Made by a program: the position numbers and the translations under genes | Origin: TK10-74A sp965263065 | Lineage (GTDB): Bacteria > Chloroflexota > Dehalococcoidia > Bin125 | Reading direction: 5' to 3' | NCBI GenBank assembly: GCA_965263065.1 | Contig: CBDHGH010000003.1 | Coordinates: 1,922,001-1,986,000 of the forward strand | DNA length: 64,000 nt | Notes under the pieces: model-generated | What the model saw: the letters and a program-made list of their open reading frames with translations, nothing else | Database searches by the model: none | What the model was told of the DNA's origin: nothing | In this document: in pieces, positions 59,808 through 64,000 of the stretch | Layout: each line of letters starts with the position of its first letter | Numbering within the stretch: position 1 is the stretch's first letter

Positions 59808-60985
59808 TCGACTTCGTTGGCCAGCGCCGCTACTTCGGCCTGCTCTCGTCCGTCCTGATCGTCCCCTGCCTGCTCGCCCTGGCGTTCTGGCAGCTCAACC
59901 CCGGCATCGACTTCAATGGCGGCCTGGAGCTCGAGGTCCGCTTCCTGCGCGAGGTCGAGGAGCGCGACGTCGCCATCGTCGCCAACGACCTCGCCCTCCC
60001 CGACGCCACCGCAACCGCCAGCGATGAGGGCACCTTCCTCGTCGCCTTCGGGCTGGAGGCCGCCGGCGACGTCGCCGGGCAGGATCAGGCGCTGATCGAC
60101 GCCCTGGCCGAGCGCATCGGCCCCGTCGAGGTCATCGACGCCCGCCTCGGCGACGGCGACCTCTCGGTCGAGGCCGAGGTCTGGTTCCCGGCCGACGTCA
60201 GCCAGAACGACGTGCGCGACGTCACCCGCAGCATCGGCGCCGCCGACGCCCGCATCCAGCAGACCGGCGACTCCGCCTTCAAGATCCGCGCCGAGGAGCC
60301 CGACAACGGCAACATCGACGACCTGCGCCGCGACCTCGAAGCCGCCATGCGCGACCAGCTGGGCTCGTTCTTCGTGCTCTCCTCGGCCGGCGTCTCGGGC
60401 ATCCTCAGCGCCGAGATCGCCGCCGACGCCGGCATCGCCCTGATCGTCGCGGCCATCGCCATCCTGATCTACATCAGCCTCGCCTTCCGCCGCCTCGCCA
60501 GCCCCGGCCTCTACGGCGCCGCCGCCATCGTCGCCCTGCTGCACGACATCACCATCGTCGTCGGCGCCTTCGCCATCCTCGGCCGCCTCGCCGGCACCGA
60601 GGTCAACGCGATGTTCGTCACGGCCCTGCTGGCCATCATCGGCTACTCCGTCAACGACACCATCGTTGTCTTCGATCGCATCCGCGAGAACCGCCTCGCC
60701 CACCCCACCGAGCTGTTCCGCACCAGCGTCAACGCCGCCATCACGCAGTCGCTGGGGCGCTCGCTCAACACGTCGCTGACGCTGATCTTCGCGCTCGTCG
60801 CCCTCTTCCTGATCGGCGGCGTCACGGTGCGGCCCTTCGTGCTCGTCCTGCTCGTCGGCGCGGTCGCCGGTACGTACTCCTCGATCGGCGTCGCCGCCCA
60901 GGTCGTCGTGCTGTGGAACGAGGGCGGCCTCTACCGTCTGCTGCGCGTCGGGCCGCGACCCGCCCCCGCCGATCCGCTACCCTGA
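59804..60985 (+). CDS. secF: Protein translocase subunit SecF
   Basis: This is the partner of SecD; its ATG overlaps the secD stop (ATGA). The 393-residue product has IDFVGQRRYFGLLSSVLIVP, NPGIDFNGGLELEVRF, then the C-terminal RND module: ILIYISLAFRRLASPGLYGA, VALLHDITIVVGAFAILGRL, FVTALLAIIGYSVNDTIVVF with DRIRENR, and SLGRSLNTSLTLIFALVALF. The periplasmic domain (about residues 50-190) is longer than in many SecF. It ends the yajC-secD-secF operon. Confidence 0.95.
   Translation: MIDFVGQRRYFGLLSSVLIVPCLLALAFWQLNPGIDFNGGLELEVRFLREVEERDVAIVANDLALPDATATASDEGTFLVAFGLEAAGDVAGQDQALIDALAERIGPVEVIDARLGDGDLSVEAEVWFPADVSQNDVRDVTRSIGAADARIQQTGDSAFKIRAEEPDNGNIDDLRRDLEAAMRDQLGSFFVLSSAGVSGILSAEIAADAGIALIVAAIAILIYISLAFRRLASPGLYGAAAIVALLHDITIVVGAFAILGRLAGTEVNAMFVTALLAIIGYSVNDTIVVFDRIRENRLAHPTELFRTSVNAAITQSLGRSLNTSLTLIFALVALFLIGGVTVRPFVLVLLVGAVAGTYSSIGVAAQVVVLWNEGGLYRLLRVGPRPAPADPLP
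60978..60983 (+). promoter_or_regulatory. -10 box TACCCT upstream of the two-repeat secreted protein
   Basis: TACCCTGAG overlaps the end of secF and lies 34 bases before GTG 61018. It is of the same TACNNTGA form as the boxes before the VanZ-like gene (3613), yajC (57625) and rplS (53760). Confidence 0.35.
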
Positions 60986-61017
60986 GATCGGGCAGGGGCG
61001 ACGGATCGAGGTGATCC

Positions 61018-62715
61018 GTGCGGGTGTGGCTCGTCGCGTGTGTGATCGCAGTGCTCGTGGCCGCCGGCGTCGCGGCGGCGGTCGTCGTGCTGCCGGGCGG
61101 TGAAGGGGAGGAGCCGGTCGAGCGGGAGGCGGGGGCGGCGGTCGTGGAGGCGGAGGCCGCGGAGCCAGCAGCGACCCCGGCGCCGGAGGCCGCACCGGCG
61201 GAGGTCGAGGCGGGGTCGGCGGTCGCGGAGGCGGAGCAGTCGGTCGGGGAGACGCCGACGTTCCGTTACGACCGACAGGACACGACTGGCGTGGTGGCCG
61301 GGCCGGGGAGTTACGCCTTCCTCGAAACGGTCGGGGACGCAGCGAGCGCGATCCGCACCTTCGAGTATGGCTACAGCGGAGTCGTTGAGTTGCGCATCCA
61401 CCCGACGGATGCGAGCGGCATATCTCGCGCGGCCTTCTACGACACCGTGCAGGTCGGGGACAGCTTCGACTACCGGACGAAGGGCCTCGATTGTGGCTTC
61501 CGATTCAAGGTGACGGGCGTTGCTGCGGCTGCGACGCCCAGGACGTTCGGTATCGAGTACGCCCGCAGCTTCGGCGGATGGTGTGACAATGCTGTCGACG
61601 ATGCCAGCGACGCCAAGCGCGTGCAGTTCGTGTGGAGAGTCCCGGCCGGCGTTCCCGGTCCGGACGGCGTACGAGAGATGCTTCCCGGGGAGGCCGTCGG
61701 CCCGGGGACGTATCGTGTCTTCTCCGGCGCACGGTGGGTCTTCGACGTCCCCCCGGGCATGACGGTCTTCCACTACGGCCCCGCGCTCAACTCATCGGGC
61801 GGCGTCGGCGTCATGCTCATCGATGTCGCGACCGACTCACGGCTGGGCATTGATGTGGAGACAGGCCGGGAGACTCGCCGCATCATCAAGTCGCCCGAGG
61901 TGAGCGCCCTGTTCGATCAGATCATGGCCTCGATCCGGCGCGTGGATGGGGCGGAGGCCGGAGCGGCGCGGGCGCCAGTCACCACGCCACCCGAGCCCGT
62001 CACCTTCCGCTACAACCTGCTGGACATCACCGGCGCGGCTACCGCCCCCGGCAGCTACGCCTTCCTGACGACGGCGGGGGACGCAGCGAGCGCGATCGAG
62101 AACTTTGGCAATCCCCCGCTCTGGGGCGTCGAGCTACGAGTCCACCCCACCGATGCGAGCGGGACGTCCGGCACAGCCTTCTACGACACGGTGCAGGTGG
62201 GCGACAGTTTCGACTACCGGCCGAACGGGCTCGCCTGCGCGTTCCGCTTCAAGGTGACCAGCGTCGCGGCGACGTCGACCCTCAGAACGTTCGGCCTGGA
62301 GTACGTAAGGGGCTACGGCGAGCGGTGCGGGGATTTCGTCGACGATGCCAGCGCAGCCAAGGACGTGCACTTCGCCTGGAAGGTGCCGCCCGGCATCCCC
62401 GGATTCAGCCGCGTGCGCGTGCTGCTCAGGAACGAGCCCACGGGTCCCGGAACCTACCGGATTCACGCCGGAGTGCCGTACATCATTGATATTCCCGCCG
62501 GCATGCAGCTGATTCAGGACGGATCCCGCCTCCTTGAGCCCGCTGCCGACGCGCCGCCCGACGCGCCACGGTTCATTATCATGCTCCTCGATGCCGCGAC
62601 GGGCTCAAAGCTAGCCATTGATGGGGAGCGGGGCCGGGAGACTCGTCGCATCCTCAAGTCGCCCGAGGTGGGAGCCCTGTTCGACCAGATCATGGCGTCG
62701 ATCCGGCGCGGGTAG
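61018..62715 (+). CDS. Signal-anchored protein with two copies of an unknown domain
   Basis: The 565-residue protein starts MRVWLVACVIAVLVAAGVAA, a signal anchor, followed by an acidic Glu/Ala/Pro stalk (about residues 28-75). Two homologous domains follow: residues about 81-310 and 328-565. Each contains FRYxxxDxTG, PGSYAFLxTxGDAASAIxxF, RxHPTDASGxS, FYDTVQVGDSFDYRxxGLxC, a Cys pair, GPGTYR, and the end motif KSPEVxALFDQIMASIRR. I recognise no named family. The shared end motifs show an internal tandem duplication. Its N-terminal design and translation start (GTGATCCGTGCG) match the LRR protein at 896-3541, suggesting a common surface-display module. Confidence 0.75.
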   Translation: MRVWLVACVIAVLVAAGVAAAVVVLPGGEGEEPVEREAGAAVVEAEAAEPAATPAPEAAPAEVEAGSAVAEAEQSVGETPTFRYDRQDTTGVVAGPGSYAFLETVGDAASAIRTFEYGYSGVVELRIHPTDASGISRAAFYDTVQVGDSFDYRTKGLDCGFRFKVTGVAAAATPRTFGIEYARSFGGWCDNAVDDASDAKRVQFVWRVPAGVPGPDGVREMLPGEAVGPGTYRVFSGARWVFDVPPGMTVFHYGPALNSSGGVGVMLIDVATDSRLGIDVETGRETRRIIKSPEVSALFDQIMASIRRVDGAEAGAARAPVTTPPEPVTFRYNLLDITGAATAPGSYAFLTTAGDAASAIENFGNPPLWGVELRVHPTDASGTSGTAFYDTVQVGDSFDYRPNGLACAFRFKVTSVAATSTLRTFGLEYVRGYGERCGDFVDDASAAKDVHFAWKVPPGIPGFSRVRVLLRNEPTGPGTYRIHAGVPYIIDIPAGMQLIQDGSRLLEPAADAPPDAPRFIIMLLDAATGSKLAIDGERGRETRRILKSPEVGALFDQIMASIRRG

Positions 62716-62746
62716 CAGGCGTTCACCGCGCGCTGCGCACCCGCCC

Positions 62747-64000
62747 CTACCCCCGACGCAGGACGCGCGCATCCCCCACCCGACGCGTGATCTGACGACG
62801 GTCGAGGTCCTCCAGGAAGGCCTGCGCGATCTTGCGGCTGCTGCCGAACAGGTCGCGCGCCTCCGCTAGCGTGATCCGGTCCCGCTCCTCGATCGCCGCC
62901 CGCACCGACGCCAGCATCGCGGCGTGCGTCTCGCCCTCCAGGTAGAGGCCCTCGGCCAGCCGCACGATGCGCCCCCGCGACGCCAGGTACTGCGCCAACT
63001 CGGCCTCGACCGGGGCGCTCTCCGGCCGCGACCCCGCCGCCCGCAGCCGCGCCACCAGCGCCTCGGCCTCCCGCTCCTGCTCGGCCCCCAGCGCTGCCTC
63101 GCGCCCCGCCAGGTCGAGCGACCCCTCGCGCGCCGCCAGCGACCCCACGTCGCCCGTGAGCCGCGCCTCGAGCCCGGCGAAGGCCCGCGCCGGCAGCCCC
63201 AGCCGGCTGCGCAGCTCCTCGCGCGGGATGCCCGGCCGCAGCGGGTGCGCCTCGACGAACTCCCGCGCCGCCGCCAGCGCCCGCCCCGACAGCGCCTCGA
63301 AGCCCGCCGCCGTGCAGAGCGTCGTGCCCTCGCCGGCCGGCCCCACCCCCGCCTCCAGCGCCACCATCGCGCCCGCCTCGATCTGCCGCCGCACCGCCGC
63401 CGACGTCGCCGCGTCGTCGAGTTCCGCCCGCGCCCGCAGCTGCGACAGCGGGGCCGGCTCGATGCGTTGCAGCACCGTCAGCAGCGTGTCGTCGGGCGAC
63501 CCCTCGAGCAGCCGCGACAGCGCCGCCAGCGTCGCCGGCTCGTCGCGCCGATGCCGCCGCGGCCGCGTATCGACGATGCGCCCGCCGCCCACCGTCGTGA
63601 CCGAGTTGCGCAGCACGAAGTAGTCGCCGCGCGCCGCCCCCACCGGCTCCTCCAGCCGCAGCTGCGCCCAGCGCTCGGCCCCGGGCGGGATCTCCTCGAC
63701 CGGCGCCCCGGCCGCGTCCGCCTCGCTCTCGAGCAGCCGCAGCCGCGCCGCGACCTCGGCCGCCCCGGTGTGCAGCGTCAGCGTCGTGTTGTGCCGCAGC
63801 CGCCCGCCCGGCGCCGCCACCGTGCGCAGCCGCACGTCCATCGCCGTCGAGCCCGCCAGCCAGTCGCCCGTCGTCAGCACCATCCCGCGCGACAGCGCGT
63901 CGGGCGCGATGCCGCTCAGGTTGACCGCCGTGCGCGTGCCCGGCTCGGCCCGCTCGACCCGCTGCTTGTGGCTCTGCAGCCCGCGGATGCGCGCCTGCAT
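62747..64000 (-). CDS. selB: Selenocysteine-specific elongation factor SelB (C-terminal part)
   Basis: SelB delivers Sec-tRNA to UGA codons marked by SECIS. The visible 417 residues begin inside domain 2 (RIRGLQSHKQRVERAEPGTR then TAVNLSGIAPDALSRGMVL, typical SelB) and continue with domain 3 (LRLEEPVGAARGDYFVLRNS) and the four winged-helix repeats ending ITLAEARDLFGSSRKIAQAF, LEDLDRRQITRRVGDARVLR. The GTPase domain lies beyond the right edge. Its presence implies that the organism encodes selenoproteins. Confidence 0.94.
   Translation of the reverse strand: MQARIRGLQSHKQRVERAEPGTRTAVNLSGIAPDALSRGMVLTTGDWLAGSTAMDVRLRTVAAPGGRLRHNTTLTLHTGAAEVAARLRLLESEADAAGAPVEEIPPGAERWAQLRLEEPVGAARGDYFVLRNSVTTVGGGRIVDTRPRRHRRDEPATLAALSRLLEGSPDDTLLTVLQRIEPAPLSQLRARAELDDAATSAAVRRQIEAGAMVALEAGVGPAGEGTTLCTAAGFEALSGRALAAAREFVEAHPLRPGIPREELRSRLGLPARAFAGLEARLTGDVGSLAAREGSLDLAGREAALGAEQEREAEALVARLRAAGSRPESAPVEAELAQYLASRGRIVRLAEGLYLEGETHAAMLASVRAAIEERDRITLAEARDLFGSSRKIAQAFLEDLDRRQITRRVGDARVLRRG

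Overview
This is a very GC-rich bacterial chromosome segment. The gene content points to a Chloroflexota bacterium, possibly Dehalococcoidia- or SAR202-like. The basis is an alanine-rich-linker Tat lipoprotein, plant-type LRR surface proteins, class II ribonucleotide reductase with NrdR, a recA-recX-rny-ymdB neighbourhood, SelB, and leaderless-looking genes with TANNNT boxes just upstream of start codons. The lineage is an inference from gene content, not a database result.

Layout. 1-8.9 kb is patchy accessory DNA: a cut-off peptide permease, a 4-hydroxyphenylacetate hydroxylase fragment, a three-module plant-type LRR protein, a VanZ-like protein, an orphan amino-acid binding lipoprotein, bioB, and a lower-GC island holding a DNA methyltransferase-HNH fusion plus two overlapping genes of unknown function. 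9-18 kb is core: an acyl-CoA carboxyltransferase, tRNA-Asp with promoter and terminator, fabZ, a PHP phosphoesterase, a ymdB-type phosphodiesterase, RNase Y without its usual membrane helix, three tandem small coiled-coil membrane proteins, recX, and recA with an SOS box. 18-30 kb holds a crotonase-fold enzyme that looks like an isomerase, a dipeptide-type ABC transporter, yggT-proC-yggS, a B12-binding radical SAM protein, and nrdJ-nrdR.

29.6-31.9 kb is a small accessory island of two overlapping or abutting gene pairs: a retropepsin-like protease with a small partner, and a PIN-domain protein with a 263-residue partner that has its own promoter and palindrome. 32-50.5 kb is an almost complete division and cell wall (dcw) cluster transcribed leftward: mraZ-rsmH-ftsL-ftsI-murF-mraY-murD-ftsW-murG-murC-murB-ddl-[DUF2157-like]-ftsQ-ftsA-ftsZ. 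Most junctions are ATGA overlaps. The cluster starts from a TTGACA promoter overlain by 10-bp-periodic GTGGGG boxes, a textbook MraZ operator. murE is absent, and a membrane-protein gene flanked by 46-bp direct repeats sits between ddl and ftsQ.

50.5-61 kb reads rightward: moaB/mogA, trmD, a roughly 2-kb insertion, rplS, priA, def, yajC, secD (with a LysM-like insert) and secF. The insertion separates the normally adjacent trmD and rplS. It carries a protein with six tandem zinc fingers fused to a Vsr-like nuclease, a small phage-like ORF and an orphan antitoxin-like gene. The window ends with a two-repeat secreted protein that shares its N-terminal design with the LRR protein, and the C-terminal part of selB, which implies selenocysteine use. 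The best candidates for something undescribed are the zinc-finger-array/Vsr insertion, the repeat-flanked cargo gene inside the dcw operon, and the PIN/263-residue pair.
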